Assembly: GCA_001302245.1 (NCBI GenBank)
Contig: LGYU01000003.1
Coordinates: 62,001-126,000 of the forward strand
DNA length: 64,000 nucleotides
Reading direction: 5' to 3'
From: Chitinophagaceae bacterium PMP191F
Lineage (GTDB): Bacteria > Bacteroidota > Bacteroidia > Chitinophagales > Chitinophagaceae
How positions within the stretch are numbered: the stretch's first letter is position 1; each line of letters opens with the position of its first letter. The position numbers and the translations under genes were made by a program. The notes under the pieces were generated by a model that saw only the letters and a list, made by a program, of their open reading frames with translations, was not told the origin of the DNA and searched no databases. Below, piece by piece: positions 51,540-60,384 of the stretch.

Positions 51540-52547
51540 ATGAGCACAATCAACCGGAAAGTACTGACCTTAGACGAGTTTACCATTCAGCAGCTACGCG
51601 ATTTCCCCCATGCAACCGGAGAACTGAGCGGATTGTTACGCGATATGGGTCTGGCCGCCAAAAGGGTGAATGTGGAAGTGAATAAAGCAGGATTAGTGGA
51701 CATTCTGGGTGATGCAGGCTCTGTAAACGTACAGGGAGAAGATGTAAAAAAACTGGACATTTTTGCCAACAACCAGTTTATGGGCGTACTGCAGCACGGC
51801 ATCAGTTGTGCCGGTATTGGCAGTGAAGAGCTGGACGAATATGTGGCTTTTGATGATGTTGTAAGCAGAAACTCCAAATATGTGTGCCTGTTCGACCCAC
51901 TGGATGGCAGTGGTAATATTGATGTAAATGTTTCCATCGGCACCATTTTCAGTGTATACCGCCGCGTATCGCCACAGGGCACCGTTGCTACTAAAGAAGA
52001 TTTTCTGCAACCGGGCCGCAACCAGGTAGCAGCCGGTTATATGGTATATGGTTCTTCTACCATGCTGGTATATGCTACCCGCCGTGGCGTGAATGGCTTT
52101 ACACTCGATCCTTCTATTGGCGAGTTCTGCCTTAGCCATCCTAATATCAAATGCCCTGAGTTTGGCAAATTTTACTCCGTTAACCACGGCAACTATTTCC
52201 AATATGCACCGGGTGTGCAGGAATACATTAAACGCTGTCAGCAAAAAACACCGGCTACCGGCGGACCGTACACGCAGCGTTACATTGGTAGTATGGTGGC
52301 CGATGTACATCGCAACCTGATCAAAGGCGGTATTTTTATGTATCCGGGTACTGTAGAAAAACCCAAAGGGAAATTGCGCCTGCTGTACGAATGCAATCCT
52401 TTTGCATTTATTGTAGAGGTGGCGGGTGGTAAAGCCACCAATGGGCAGCAGCGTATACTGGATATTCAACCTACCGAACTGCACCAGCGTTCTCCGCTCT
52501 TTATCGGCAGCAAAGGCATGATGGAAGAACTGGAAACCTGTTTGTGA
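51540..52547 (+). CDS. fbp: Fructose-1,6-bisphosphatase class I
   Basis: A 335-residue gluconeogenic enzyme, fructose-1,6-bisphosphate to fructose-6-phosphate. The metal site [19 protein letters not shown] is intact; other motifs are [11 protein letters not shown]-type [40 protein letters not shown] and [20 protein letters not shown]. Length and domains are ordinary. Single gene with its own promoter and terminator, divergent from aspartate kinase. Confidence 0.97.
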   Translation: MSTINRKVLTLDEFTIQQLRDFPHATGELSGLLRDMGLAAKRVNVEVNKAGLVDILGDAGSVNVQGEDVKKLDIFANNQFMGVLQHGISCAGIGSEELDEYVAFDDVVSRNSKYVCLFDPLDGSGNIDVNVSIGTIFSVYRRVSPQGTVATKEDFLQPGRNQVAAGYMVYGSSTMLVYATRRGVNGFTLDPSIGEFCLSHPNIKCPEFGKFYSVNHGNYFQYAPGVQEYIKRCQQKTPATGGPYTQRYIGSMVADVHRNLIKGGIFMYPGTVEKPKGKLRLLYECNPFAFIVEVAGGKATNGQQRILDIQPTELHQRSPLFIGSKGMMEELETCL

Positions 52548-52557
52548 TAAAATCAAT

Positions 52558-52593
52558 AAAGCAAAAAGGTGGCATTTGCCACCTTTTTGCTTT
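52558..52593. terminator. Terminator of fbp
   Basis: Perfect 17-bp arms (52558-52574, 52577-52593) around TT, centred on GGTGGCA/TGCCACC, with A-run and T-run; works in both directions. Confidence 0.9.
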
Positions 52594-52682
52594 ACATCCA
52601 TACAGCCCATGTTGTAATCTATAACACTTATTAACATATTCTGGTACACAATTAGTCGATATTTGATTCTAAATCCACGTTC

Positions 52683-53168
52683 ATGAAAGTACATTTGCTC
52701 CCTGCATTCATTGTATGCAGCCTGCTGCTGGCTGAAAGTACTGCCATCGCCAATCCTACTTTACATCCCCCAAAAACACATGTCACCATCGCCCGCTCAC
52801 TGGAAGACGATATTCTGCAACTGGTGAATAAGCACAGGGCTTCACTGGGATTATCACAACTCACCACTGATGCGGTGCTGATTGCAGAAGCCGAAAAACA
52901 CAGTCGCAATATGGCCAACCGCAAGGTTCCTTTTGGTCACAAAGGATTTGCAGACCGCATGAAATCCATTTCCTCACAGGTAGCCAACGTACGCAGCGGT
53001 GCCGAAAACGTGGCACATGGCGATATGACAGCCGAAGAAGTGGTAAAAGCCTGGCTTACCAGCCCCGAACACAAAAAGAACATCGAAGGCAGCTACCGCC
53101 TGACCGGTATCGGTATTTCAAAAGACAAAAAAGGCGGCTATTACTTCACCCAGATATTTGCCGGATAA
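52683..53168 (+). CDS. Exported CAP-domain protein
   Basis: A 161-residue protein: signal peptide (ends TAIANP) and a CAP/SCP domain (about 40-161) with LVNKHRASLGLSQLTTDAVL, AEKHSRNMANRKVPFGHKGF, GAENVAHGD, VVKAWLTSPEHKKNIEG and YYFTQIFAG. The two His and Glu of the CAP cavity (GHKGF, AENVA, SPEHK) are kept. The activity of bacterial CAP proteins is mostly unknown. GATATTTG at 52658-52665 is a probable -7 element. Single gene. Confidence 0.92.
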   Translation: MKVHLLPAFIVCSLLLAESTAIANPTLHPPKTHVTIARSLEDDILQLVNKHRASLGLSQLTTDAVLIAEAEKHSRNMANRKVPFGHKGFADRMKSISSQVANVRSGAENVAHGDMTAEEVVKAWLTSPEHKKNIEGSYRLTGIGISKDKKGGYYFTQIFAG

Positions 53169-53216
53169 AGGGGAGGAACATGAACCGGCAACCGGCAGTG
53201 GTTGCTCCTGCTCATA

Positions 53217-53246
53217 ACAATCAAGCCATACAGCCATCAAACCATC
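53217..53246. repeat. Dispersed 30-bp repeat, copy 1
   Basis: ACAATCAAGCCATACAGCC then ATCAAACCATC; 25 of 30 positions match the copy at 60350-60379. Built of degenerate AGCCAT(C/A) words. Intergenic. Confidence 0.6.
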
Positions 53247-53310
53247 TATTGACTTTTCCGGACCTACAACTTACCACCTAAAAATGTACAACCCGGCTCC
53301 AAATTCCTTC

Positions 53311-53345
53311 TACCTTGCTCCTTGCACCTTAAACTTTGTATCTTG
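53311..53345. repeat. Degenerate tandem heptamer, five units
   Basis: TACCTTG, CTCCTTG, CACCTTA, AACTTTG, TATCTTG head to tail directly upstream of the ABC ATPase start (53369). Units share the pattern NN(C/T)(C/T)TTG. Some units resemble the TAnnTTTG -7 element, so this may be where transcription of that gene begins. Confidence 0.65.
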
Positions 53346-53368
53346 TGCCCATAAAATACCGGTAATTC

Positions 53369-54130
53369 ATGAGCAATCCTGTTATTTCTGTAAAGAACCT
53401 GGTGAAGAACTATGGCAATTTTGAGGCTGTAAAAGGGATCAGTTTTGATGTATTTGAAGGGGAGATATTTGGTTTACTGGGCCCTAATGGTGCCGGCAAG
53501 TCCACCACCCTGGAAATAATAGAGACTTTGCGTGAAAAAACATCCGGAGAAGTATGGGTAAACGGCATTAACCTGGACAAAGACCCTGATGCTATTAAAA
53601 AGGTGATCGGAGTACAGTTACAGACCTCCGGGTTCTATCCCGGTCTTACCCTTACAGAACTGATCAACCTGTTTGCCGGTCTGTATAATGAAACTGTAGA
53701 TGCCGCCGCACTGCTGAGAACGGTGAACCTGGAAGATAAAGCCAAAAACAAATTCAAAGACCTCAGCGGTGGTCAGAAACAACGTTTTTCCATTGCTACT
53801 ACGCTGATCAATCATCCCAAAGTGATTTTCCTGGACGAGCCTACCACCGGTCTTGATCCGCAGGCACGCCGCAACCTGTGGGACCTGGTAAAACATATCC
53901 GTCAGCAGGGTACCACTGTTATTATCACTACACACTATATGGACGAAGCCGAAGTTTTGTGCGACCGTATCGCTATTGTAGACTCCGGTAAGATCATTGC
54001 CCTTGGTACGCCCGATGCACTCATTGACGACCTGGTTGCCACCGGTTTTGAACGTCCCAAAGAAATGAAAAAAGCCAACCTCGAAGATGTATTCATTCAT
54101 CTTACAGGCCATGCTTTGAGAGAAGAGTAG
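53369..54130 (+). CDS. ABC transporter ATP-binding protein
   Basis: A 253-residue ATPase of the DrrA/NatA/CcmA type: Walker A GPNGAGKST (38-46), signature LSGGQKQRFSIA, Walker B VIFLDEPTTGLDPQ, switch His in ITTHYMDEAEVLCDR. The C-terminal region EMKKANLEDVFIHLTGHAL is usual for exporters with a separate permease. No permease gene follows, which is unusual: the next genes encode YfiT and others. It may pair with a distant permease. Confidence 0.93.
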   Translation: MSNPVISVKNLVKNYGNFEAVKGISFDVFEGEIFGLLGPNGAGKSTTLEIIETLREKTSGEVWVNGINLDKDPDAIKKVIGVQLQTSGFYPGLTLTELINLFAGLYNETVDAAALLRTVNLEDKAKNKFKDLSGGQKQRFSIATTLINHPKVIFLDEPTTGLDPQARRNLWDLVKHIRQQGTTVIITTHYMDEAEVLCDRIAIVDSGKIIALGTPDALIDDLVATGFERPKEMKKANLEDVFIHLTGHALREE

Positions 54131-54160
54131 TTAATATGCGAATGTAAGCAACCTGCATTT

Positions 54161-54191
54161 TCAAATTGGTACATTCTCAAATTTTCAAATT
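54161..54191. repeat. A/T-rich TCAAATT repeats
   Basis: Three copies of TCAAATT (54161, 54177, 54185) just upstream of the yfiT start (54195). Related words in inverted orientation lie at 54725-54744, and in direct orientation after 55158. Confidence 0.5.
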
Positions 54192-54194
54192 ACT

Positions 54195-54716
54195 ATGGAT
54201 TTACGTTATCCCATCGGTCAGTTTGAGCCCCGGCCTTTTTCAGAAAAACTATTGCGTGAATGGCTCACTGAGATCCAGCTATTACCTCAGTTGCTGGAAC
54301 AGGCCATCAACAACCTCGATAAAGCCCAGTTAGACACTCCTTACCGCGAAGGCGGCTGGACAGTGCAACAGGTAGTACATCATGTAGCCGATAGTCATAT
54401 CAACGCCTATTGCCGTTTTAAACTGGGATTAACGGAAAACAATCCTACTATAAAGCCTTACGAAGAACAGTTGTGGGCCGAATTGAGCGATACCCGCGAT
54501 CTGCCTGTCAATATCTCCATTACGCTGCTTTATGCTTTGCATGCCCGCTGGTATGAAGTATTACGCAATATATCGCACAATGATCTTAACCGCACTATTT
54601 ATCACCCTGCCAGTCAGAAAACCATTTCTCTATGGAACCTGCTGGGCAGTTATGCATGGCATGGTCAACACCATACAGCACATATTACCACACTGCGTGA
54701 AAGAATGGGATGGTAG
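54195..54716 (+). CDS. yfiT: YfiT/DinB-family putative metal-dependent hydrolase
   Basis: A 173-residue protein of the DinB/YfiT superfamily: start DLRYPIGQFEPRPFSEK, four-helix core, and the three His expected to bind a metal (VHHVADSH with one, WHGQHHTAHI with two). GGWTVQQVVHHVADSHIN is the family hallmark. The fold is that of thiol-transferases such as BstA; the activity here is not known. It lies 64 bp after the ABC ATPase, on the same strand. Confidence 0.92.
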   Translation: MDLRYPIGQFEPRPFSEKLLREWLTEIQLLPQLLEQAINNLDKAQLDTPYREGGWTVQQVVHHVADSHINAYCRFKLGLTENNPTIKPYEEQLWAELSDTRDLPVNISITLLYALHARWYEVLRNISHNDLNRTIYHPASQKTISLWNLLGSYAWHGQHHTAHITTLRERMGW

Positions 54717-54724
54717 AATTAAGA

Positions 54725-55170
54725 TTTGAGATTTAAAATTTGAAATTATGGCGGCGATCTCCCGTTTTGAAGATATTGAGGTGTGGCAGGAGAGCAGCAG
54801 GCGTTCCCCGAAAGTATTTGAGTTAACCAACAACGAATATATAGCCAGGGATTTCAGATTACGAGATCAGATCAGAAGTGCAGCAGGTTCTGTAATGGAC
54901 AATATTCCAGAAGGATCTGAACGTTCAGGCAGAAAAGAGTTCATTCAATTCTTATGCATTGCCAAAGCATCGTCTGGCAAAGTTCGTTCACAATTATACA
55001 GGGCAGTGGACCAGCAATATATTTCGGCAGAAGAAGGCGAATCACTAATTGCTGCATGTAGCTTATTGGCGTCAAAGATAGCCGGATTCATCAGCTACCT
55101 GAATAAAAGCGACATTCGGGGGCAGAAATTTAAAGACAGGGCATGAAGCCGCCTAATATCAAATCTCAAA
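54725..55170. repeat. 10-bp inverted repeats flanking the four-helix-bundle gene
   Basis: TTTGAGATTT at 54725-54734 and its exact complement AAATCTCAAA at 55161-55170 bracket the gene 54748-55146. They lie in larger A/T-rich stretches. They may mark the ends of an inserted unit; no target-site duplication is evident. Confidence 0.5.
54748..55146 (+). CDS. Four-helix-bundle protein (S23/IVP family)
   Basis: A 132-residue protein of the family first seen in intervening sequences of 23S rRNA: FEDIEVWQESSRRSPKVFEL, RDQIRSAAGSVMDNIPEGSE, RSGRKEFIQFLCIAKASSGK, VRSQLYRAVDQQYISAEEGE. Here it is free-standing, between yfiT and the NUDIX gene. Its function is not known; it may bind nucleic acid. A/T-rich inverted repeats flank it. 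The rest of the local gene run has tight spacing, so it looks inserted. Confidence 0.92.
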   Translation: MAAISRFEDIEVWQESSRRSPKVFELTNNEYIARDFRLRDQIRSAAGSVMDNIPEGSERSGRKEFIQFLCIAKASSGKVRSQLYRAVDQQYISAEEGESLIAACSLLASKIAGFISYLNKSDIRGQKFKDRA

Positions 55171-55183
55171 CCCATAATATCGA

Positions 55184-55747
55184 ATGGCAAATCATCACCT
55201 GGACTGGAAGTTATTACGGTCGGAATATATTTTTAAAGCGCCATGGTGTACGGTCCGTACCGATACCTGCGAGCGGCCTGACGGGAAAATTGTAGAAGAT
55301 TATTATGTATTTGAATTTCCTACATGGGTCAATGCACTGGCTTTTACTGAAGATGGCCGGATAATACTGGAAAGACAATACCGCCATGCCATTGGAAGAA
55401 CCGATATTGAATTGCCCGGTGGCTGTGTAGATGATACTGATGCATCACTGCAGGATGCCGTTGCACGTGAATTACTGGAAGAAACAGGTTATACTTTCAC
55501 TGAATACGAATACTTGGGTAAAACAAGTGCCAACCCTTCTACCAACAATAACTGGATGCACATGTTCCTGGCACGTGGCGGTAAAAGAGTAAAAGCACAG
55601 GAACTGGACGATAATGAAGAGATCGAGATCTTTCTGGCCACTCCCGGCGAATTAAAAACAATGCTGAAAGAACAACAGATTATACAGAGCATGCACGTTA
55701 CTACCATCTGGTATGCATTACAGCGACTGGGATGGATAAACTGGTAA
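55184..55747 (+). CDS. NUDIX hydrolase (ADP-sugar pyrophosphatase-like)
   Basis: A 187-residue enzyme. The NUDIX box reads GGCVDDTDASLQDAVARELLEETGY; the first Glu of the consensus (Gx5E) is Asp, the core REx2EETG is intact. ERQYRHAIGRTDIELPGG is typical of the ADP-ribose/ADP-sugar pyrophosphatase group. It hydrolyses a nucleoside diphosphate-linked compound; the substrate is unknown. Ends at a hairpin shared with DUF3078. Confidence 0.9.
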   Translation: MANHHLDWKLLRSEYIFKAPWCTVRTDTCERPDGKIVEDYYVFEFPTWVNALAFTEDGRIILERQYRHAIGRTDIELPGGCVDDTDASLQDAVARELLEETGYTFTEYEYLGKTSANPSTNNNWMHMFLARGGKRVKAQELDDNEEIEIFLATPGELKTMLKEQQIIQSMHVTTIWYALQRLGWINW

Positions 55748-55754
55748 CAGATGC

Positions 55755-55801
55755 AAAATGCGTAATGCAGCATGTATTCAACATACTGCACTACGCATTT
55801 T
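55755..55801. terminator. Bidirectional terminator
   Basis: AAAATGCGTA/TACGCATTTT outer arms with an inner GTATT/AATAC-type stem, between convergent genes. Confidence 0.75.
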
Positions 55802-55815
55802 ATACTGGTGAAGAA

Positions 55816-56772
55816 CTATTTCAACCGTTCCCGGCGATTCAGTTTGTATGCAAAGCCAATGCCCAGCAGCTCTTTGATCTGCGCTTTGGCACCTCCTTCC
55901 GTTTTGTCACTCTTCAGCGTTTTCACATCATTGTCATAGATCACATCTACAGATACGGTCATATTAATAAATTTTGACACTTTTACTGCCAGCAGGTTGG
56001 TCCAGAAAATATCTACATTGAAAGGATCATGACGGTAATTTGAAAACAGGTCCAGCCTGGTTTTGTACGTAGTATTGGCGTTGATATTTTTAGTAAAGTT
56101 CAGCGACGCATACGCACCTACTTCCATCTTTACATGTTTACCGGAATCTACTCCAAAAGCACCTACAGAGGCCAGCGAATCATTGGTAACAACTACCCAG
56201 CGCGCAGTGATTGGTGATACAAACAACGAGAAATTATCTTTTGGTCTATAGTCAAAACCTGCAGACAATACAATGTAAGCAGGTGCAAAAAAGTTAGAGA
56301 TCAGCACTTTTGATGTATCCGTAGGATATGTATAACCCTTTGCAAACTGGCTGCGTACGTTCACCAATCCGCTCAGGTACACATTCTTGCCAAGATCATA
56401 ACCATATTTCGACAGCACATCAAAACGGTCATCGGCCTTGCGTTGCCCCAGGCTGGTGGTTTTTACCAGGCCATAGGCAAGATCTATCGTGTTATCCCAT
56501 GAACGACGGCCTTTTTTGTAATAAGCATACCCGTTTAACAGAGAGGTCAGTGACATGGAAAATTTATCACCACCGGAAGCCCAGTTGCTGAGAGCCCCCT
56601 GGTTAAAGTTCAGGCTGTAAATACTCCCCAGCTTCCAGGTAACGGAATCTGCTACAATTTTTTTGATCTGCCGGCTGCTTTCGCTTCTTAAGTTCTGTAT
56701 GGTTCTGTCCTGTGCCTGTACCAGGGTAGCGGCAACTATACAGGCAATAAATAATACCAATAGTTTCTTCAT
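55816..56772 (-). CDS. DUF3078 outer-membrane protein
   Basis: A 318-residue protein with a signal peptide (ends TLVQAQ). The DUF3078 signature is clear: WKLGSIYSLNFNQGALSNWASGGDKFSMSL, then YAYYKKGRRSWDNTIDLAYG (quoted in parts). The remainder is a run of amphipathic strands, consistent with an outer-membrane beta barrel. Function unknown; the family is restricted mostly to Bacteroidota. Single gene. Confidence 0.9.
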   Translation of the reverse strand: MKKLLVLFIACIVAATLVQAQDRTIQNLRSESSRQIKKIVADSVTWKLGSIYSLNFNQGALSNWASGGDKFSMSLTSLLNGYAYYKKGRRSWDNTIDLAYGLVKTTSLGQRKADDRFDVLSKYGYDLGKNVYLSGLVNVRSQFAKGYTYPTDTSKVLISNFFAPAYIVLSAGFDYRPKDNFSLFVSPITARWVVVTNDSLASVGAFGVDSGKHVKMEVGAYASLNFTKNINANTTYKTRLDLFSNYRHDPFNVDIFWTNLLAVKVSKFINMTVSVDVIYDNDVKTLKSDKTEGGAKAQIKELLGIGFAYKLNRRERLK

Positions 56773-57098
56773 GACGGGAGTTGGTTAGAAAAAAAGCCTC
56801 CCGATCAAAAAAGTTGCCAATTTATCTGTTCAATAACATCCTGTCGTGTTGTCTTTATACTTTTAATAAACGGCAGTCATTCATTTACTGCTTGCTGTTG
56901 TTATGACAGCCCCGCAAACATCAAATAAATTTCAATACGTTGCCATTGTTATATGTACAGGAAAAGAATAATGTGCCGGAATGATAATGCATGATATATC
57001 TGTAGATATTTTTCGGAAGTATTCTATAAAAAAGGATGTCCCTGCAATAACTGCAGAGACATCCTGAGAGGGGGTCTGTATCAAAGAAAATTGGATTA
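56773..57098. other. Intergenic gap
   Basis: 326 bp, with the terminator at 57028 and otherwise A/T-rich sequence; nothing else to report. Confidence 0.5.
57028..57065 (-). terminator. Terminator of the T9SS-secreted protein gene
   Basis: AGGATGTC/GACATCCT with inner CTGCA/TGCAG, then a six-T run on the minus strand. Confidence 0.85.
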
Positions 57099-59357
57099 TC
57101 AGTGTCTTACCAGTACCTGGCCACTGAATACGCGCTGACCGTTTTCATTTACTACATTCAGTATATAAATACCGTTCAGCAGCTTGTTGGCATCTACGGC
57201 AAGTGTACCGCCAACAGTAGCTGTTTTCTGTTCCTGTTTCAATATACGGCCTGCCAGGTCTGTTACCTGTATTGTTACCCTTCCCTGCAACTGACTGCCG
57301 GTAGAAACAGTAATGATACTGCTAACCGGGTTGGGGAAGATCTCAATAGCAGCAGATCTGCCAATGGCAATACTTCTGATAAGAGAGTTCTCAAAACGTC
57401 CGTCAATATCTACCAGTTTCAGGCGGTAGTGATTGATACCGTTATTGGCGGCATTATCTGTATAGGTATAGGATGATGCACCTGTATAATCTACAGAACC
57501 AATAGTGCTGAAGTGTATACCATCTGAAGAGCGTTGTACTTCAAAACGCAAGAAGTTCAGTGCATCGGCAGTGGTCCAGTTCAATACCACACCACCATTA
57601 TTGCCTTTTACAGCATTGAAACTTACCAGTGTAATGGGCAACGCTGCATTAATAACCAGTGAGTAAGTATTGGTAGCCGCTACATTACCATTACTGTCGG
57701 CAGCCTGTGCATCGAATACAAATGTCCCCATTACAGTAGGCGTACCGGATATGATACCGGTAGAGGGAGACAATGTAAGTGTAGCGGGCAGTGATCCGCT
57801 GGTGATGCTATACGTGAACGGAGCCAGGTCTGTATCGCCCGTTAGTTTCAGTTTTTGCGAATAAGGCGAGTTCCTGTTGCCGGAAGGCAATGTAGTAGGA
57901 TTGAAGCTTACTGCCAGCACCTTAAGATAGGTGGTATCCCTGGCCGATGTTTCTGTACAACCATTCCTGGTCACCACTGATACATAATTGCCCTGGTTGG
58001 CAGCCTGCACATTGGTGAGCGAGATCTGGCTGGCACCTGTAGTAGTGGATGTGATCAGTGTATTGGCATTGTTGTACCAGTTCACACCATCCGTAGCACT
58101 GACAGGTGTAGCTGTTAAAGTAACATTTTGTCCGGGATATACCTTAATAGTATCTTTCATCACTGCCACAGGCGTACCCGTTACAGCCGGTTTCGGAATA
58201 ATGCGGCTTACATCATATACGCGCAGGTTGCTCAATGCACTGACCGCTCCACCCATATAGATATCCACCCTGTCAAATACACCGTCTTTCACCGCCGCTG
58301 TAATACGGTAAATATTATTGCTGCCCGATAGCAATCGCAGATTCAGCAACGGAGAGTTAACAGCAATGGCATTTCTTGCCGTATCGCGATTATAAGGTGT
58401 GATAGTGAGACCAGACAATACAGTAGCGTCCAGCAATCCGGCACCCGGCTCCTGCAGATAGATACATACTGAATCGCCTATTTTAGAAGTTGTATTGAAT
58501 ACCACGGTCTGAAATACACCACTCAAAACCTGCACACCGGCAGTCATTAAGTTGAATGTGGAAATGGTGGGATCTGTATCTATGGCATTGTATGGATTGG
58601 TAACGCTGCCGGTTGCAGTAAGCAGGTTAGCCAGGCTATTGGAACGAACACCATACAATACATCTATTCTTGAGTTACAGGCCACTGGCGGAGTAGCATT
58701 TTCCATGATGTATGCATCATATATATACGCATTCAGTGCCACGGCCAAACCATTTCCGGTCAGCTTTACATATACACCCTGGTAAGAGGTGGTAGGATGG
58801 AGGGTGATTTCCACTTGCCCCGACCCGTTCAATGCACTTAATAATGCAGTACCGGTGTAAGCAGCATTCATGGTAGACGCCGTATACCCCGCCTGGTTGG
58901 CTGCACCGGTATAAAGAGGTGTAATGGTAGTGGCTGCTACAGTGCTCAGGTTACTGAAAGTACCTACTTCAATACCACTTAACAGATTCAGTGCACTGGA
59001 AGGCAAACCAATTTTTACGGTAACCGGCGTGTTGGCAGCAATTGTTCTTGCAGTAGCGTTCGTTCCGGCAGTAGTAAACTCCTGGAACTGGGTGGCTGAA
59101 ATCAAACCCAGCGCCGCCACAGGCACACTTAGTGTATCTGCTGTTCTGGGATTGCCATCCACTGCATTACCGGCACTCAATACTGTACCGTAAGGAAGAC
59201 CTATACCTGCAACATAAGCTGTAGTAAAATAGGTTCCCTGAAAATTAGCATAGGTACGGGTTTTTATCTGTGCATACGATGCAAGAATGCAACATTGTAC
59301 GGACAACAATAAAAACAGTCTTAGCTTAACAGATAGTAGTGTATCCTTTTTTTTCAT
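57099..59357 (-). CDS. T9SS-secreted multidomain surface protein
   Basis: A 752-residue protein. Signal peptide MKKKDTLLSVKLRLFLLLSV...; then an N-terminal Ser/Thr/Ala-rich beta region with two related halves (about 30-230 and 230-400), an Ig-like domain (about 400-500; TIKVYPGQNVTLTA), a putative He-PIG domain (about 505-590; GSLPATLTLSPSTGIISGTP), a fibronectin-like part (about 595-675; NWTTADALNFLRFEVQRSSD) and the T9SS C-terminal sorting domain (last 75 residues, IEIFPNPVSSIITV ... NGIYILNVVNENG ... QVLVRH). It is exported to the cell surface or medium. The ATG at 59357 gives a canonical signal. Possible adhesin. Confidence 0.88.
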   Translation of the reverse strand: MKKKDTLLSVKLRLFLLLSVQCCILASYAQIKTRTYANFQGTYFTTAYVAGIGLPYGTVLSAGNAVDGNPRTADTLSVPVAALGLISATQFQEFTTAGTNATARTIAANTPVTVKIGLPSSALNLLSGIEVGTFSNLSTVAATTITPLYTGAANQAGYTASTMNAAYTGTALLSALNGSGQVEITLHPTTSYQGVYVKLTGNGLAVALNAYIYDAYIMENATPPVACNSRIDVLYGVRSNSLANLLTATGSVTNPYNAIDTDPTISTFNLMTAGVQVLSGVFQTVVFNTTSKIGDSVCIYLQEPGAGLLDATVLSGLTITPYNRDTARNAIAVNSPLLNLRLLSGSNNIYRITAAVKDGVFDRVDIYMGGAVSALSNLRVYDVSRIIPKPAVTGTPVAVMKDTIKVYPGQNVTLTATPVSATDGVNWYNNANTLITSTTTGASQISLTNVQAANQGNYVSVVTRNGCTETSARDTTYLKVLAVSFNPTTLPSGNRNSPYSQKLKLTGDTDLAPFTYSITSGSLPATLTLSPSTGIISGTPTVMGTFVFDAQAADSNGNVAATNTYSLVINAALPITLVSFNAVKGNNGGVVLNWTTADALNFLRFEVQRSSDGIHFSTIGSVDYTGASSYTYTDNAANNGINHYRLKLVDIDGRFENSLIRSIAIGRSAAIEIFPNPVSSIITVSTGSQLQGRVTIQVTDLAGRILKQEQKTATVGGTLAVDANKLLNGIYILNVVNENGQRVFSGQVLVRH

Positions 59358-59863
59358 AAATAGAATATTTAGTAATAAAAACTTTGATATCGCTGAATAT
59401 TCTACTGAATAGGCAATAAAGGATACGTTCTGCAATAAACGCAGATACGAATGGAGTGGATATAATAAATCTGATAGTGTGTTACGTAAGCACCCTGTGA
59501 AGGTTGAACAATAAACACCTTTACGTACAATAATACGTGTGCAAATAATCAGGCCGGGATGGATTGGGAATTCTTAGTTACTATTGGGAATATCAGAAAA
59601 TATCCCGAAGGTTTGGCGAGTACATGGTTTCAGGTAGTAAAACTAATATAAAATATGAGTTTTGTTTACTGCCGGGTGAATTAAATTTTATAAATACAGA
59701 TAAAAATACAATCAATGTTCAATGATACCCGAAAGCGGTCAAAAAACAAACCATTTGTTTAAATCTTATATTGAAAAACACCCACACCCTTAATCGCTTT
59801 TACTCAATAGAGGTATAAAGTCCATCATAAAATCTATCCAAATTCTCGCTATCAGTGAAAACT
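59358..59863. other. Intergenic gap
   Basis: 506 bp between the T9SS protein and a small plus-strand ORF. A/T-rich, no promoter or hairpin I can support. Confidence 0.45.
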
Positions 59864-60145
59864 ATGCTACTGCGATTTAACAATTCAATTGTGCATGCAT
59901 GCTACCATTTTATACATCACATCTCAAACATTCCTACTAAATATTGCTTATATATCGGTTATGGCGAAACAGGTACCTTTGCCTACCTGATTGTAAAACA
60001 GCCATTGGATGAACACCACCGCATTACAGCCATTTGCCAAAGCATATATGCAGATCTGCCAGCCACCGTTTTTGAAGCTTTACCAAAAGTACCGGCAGAC
60101 CGCGACCAGCATATGTACATAAAAAAATCCGAAATACGCAAATGA
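59864..60145 (+). CDS. Hypothetical small protein
   Basis: A 93-residue ORF (YCLYIGYGETGTFAYLIVKQ near the middle, then DEHHRITAICQSIYADLPAT and KVPADRDQHMYIKKSEIRK). The sequence looks protein-like, with alternating hydrophobic and polar residues, but no family is recognised. A GTG at 59855 would add three codons. Its stop lies inside the hairpin at 60128. Confidence 0.5.
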   Translation: MLLRFNNSIVHACYHFIHHISNIPTKYCLYIGYGETGTFAYLIVKQPLDEHHRITAICQSIYADLPATVFEALPKVPADRDQHMYIKKSEIRK

Positions 60146-60156
60146 CGTATTCCGGA
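60128..60156 (-). terminator. Hairpin with T-run on minus strand
   Basis: TCCGAAATACG/CGTATTCCGGA (one mismatch), 7-nt loop, preceded by seven A, that is a T-run on the minus strand. It can end the efflux operon (last stop 60385) and overlaps the end of the ORF 59864-60145. Confidence 0.65.
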
Positions 60157-60349
60157 TGGTAGTATTTGATACCGTTGAACCAGATGGCCGGTGACACACA
60201 GCCACGGCTTCGGCTGTCAGGTTTTGCTTTTATTGAAATACAGGTTGTGTCTTAGCAGCGTTGCGTGCATTATTTATGCTGAACGCCTTACGCTGAATAC
60301 GGCAGTGGCTACTCATGACTGACATTTCACGTCTCACGTTTGCCTCCCA

Positions 60350-60379
60350 ACAATCCAGCTATTTAGCCATCAAACAATC
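60350..60379. repeat. Dispersed 30-bp repeat, copy 2
   Basis: Matches 53217-53246 at 25 of 30 positions (ACAATCCAGCTATTTAGCC, then ATCAAACAATC). Just before it, near 60326, short TTCACGT/CTCACGT words are repeated at a 7-bp period. Confidence 0.6.
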
Positions 60380-60384
60380 ATCAC

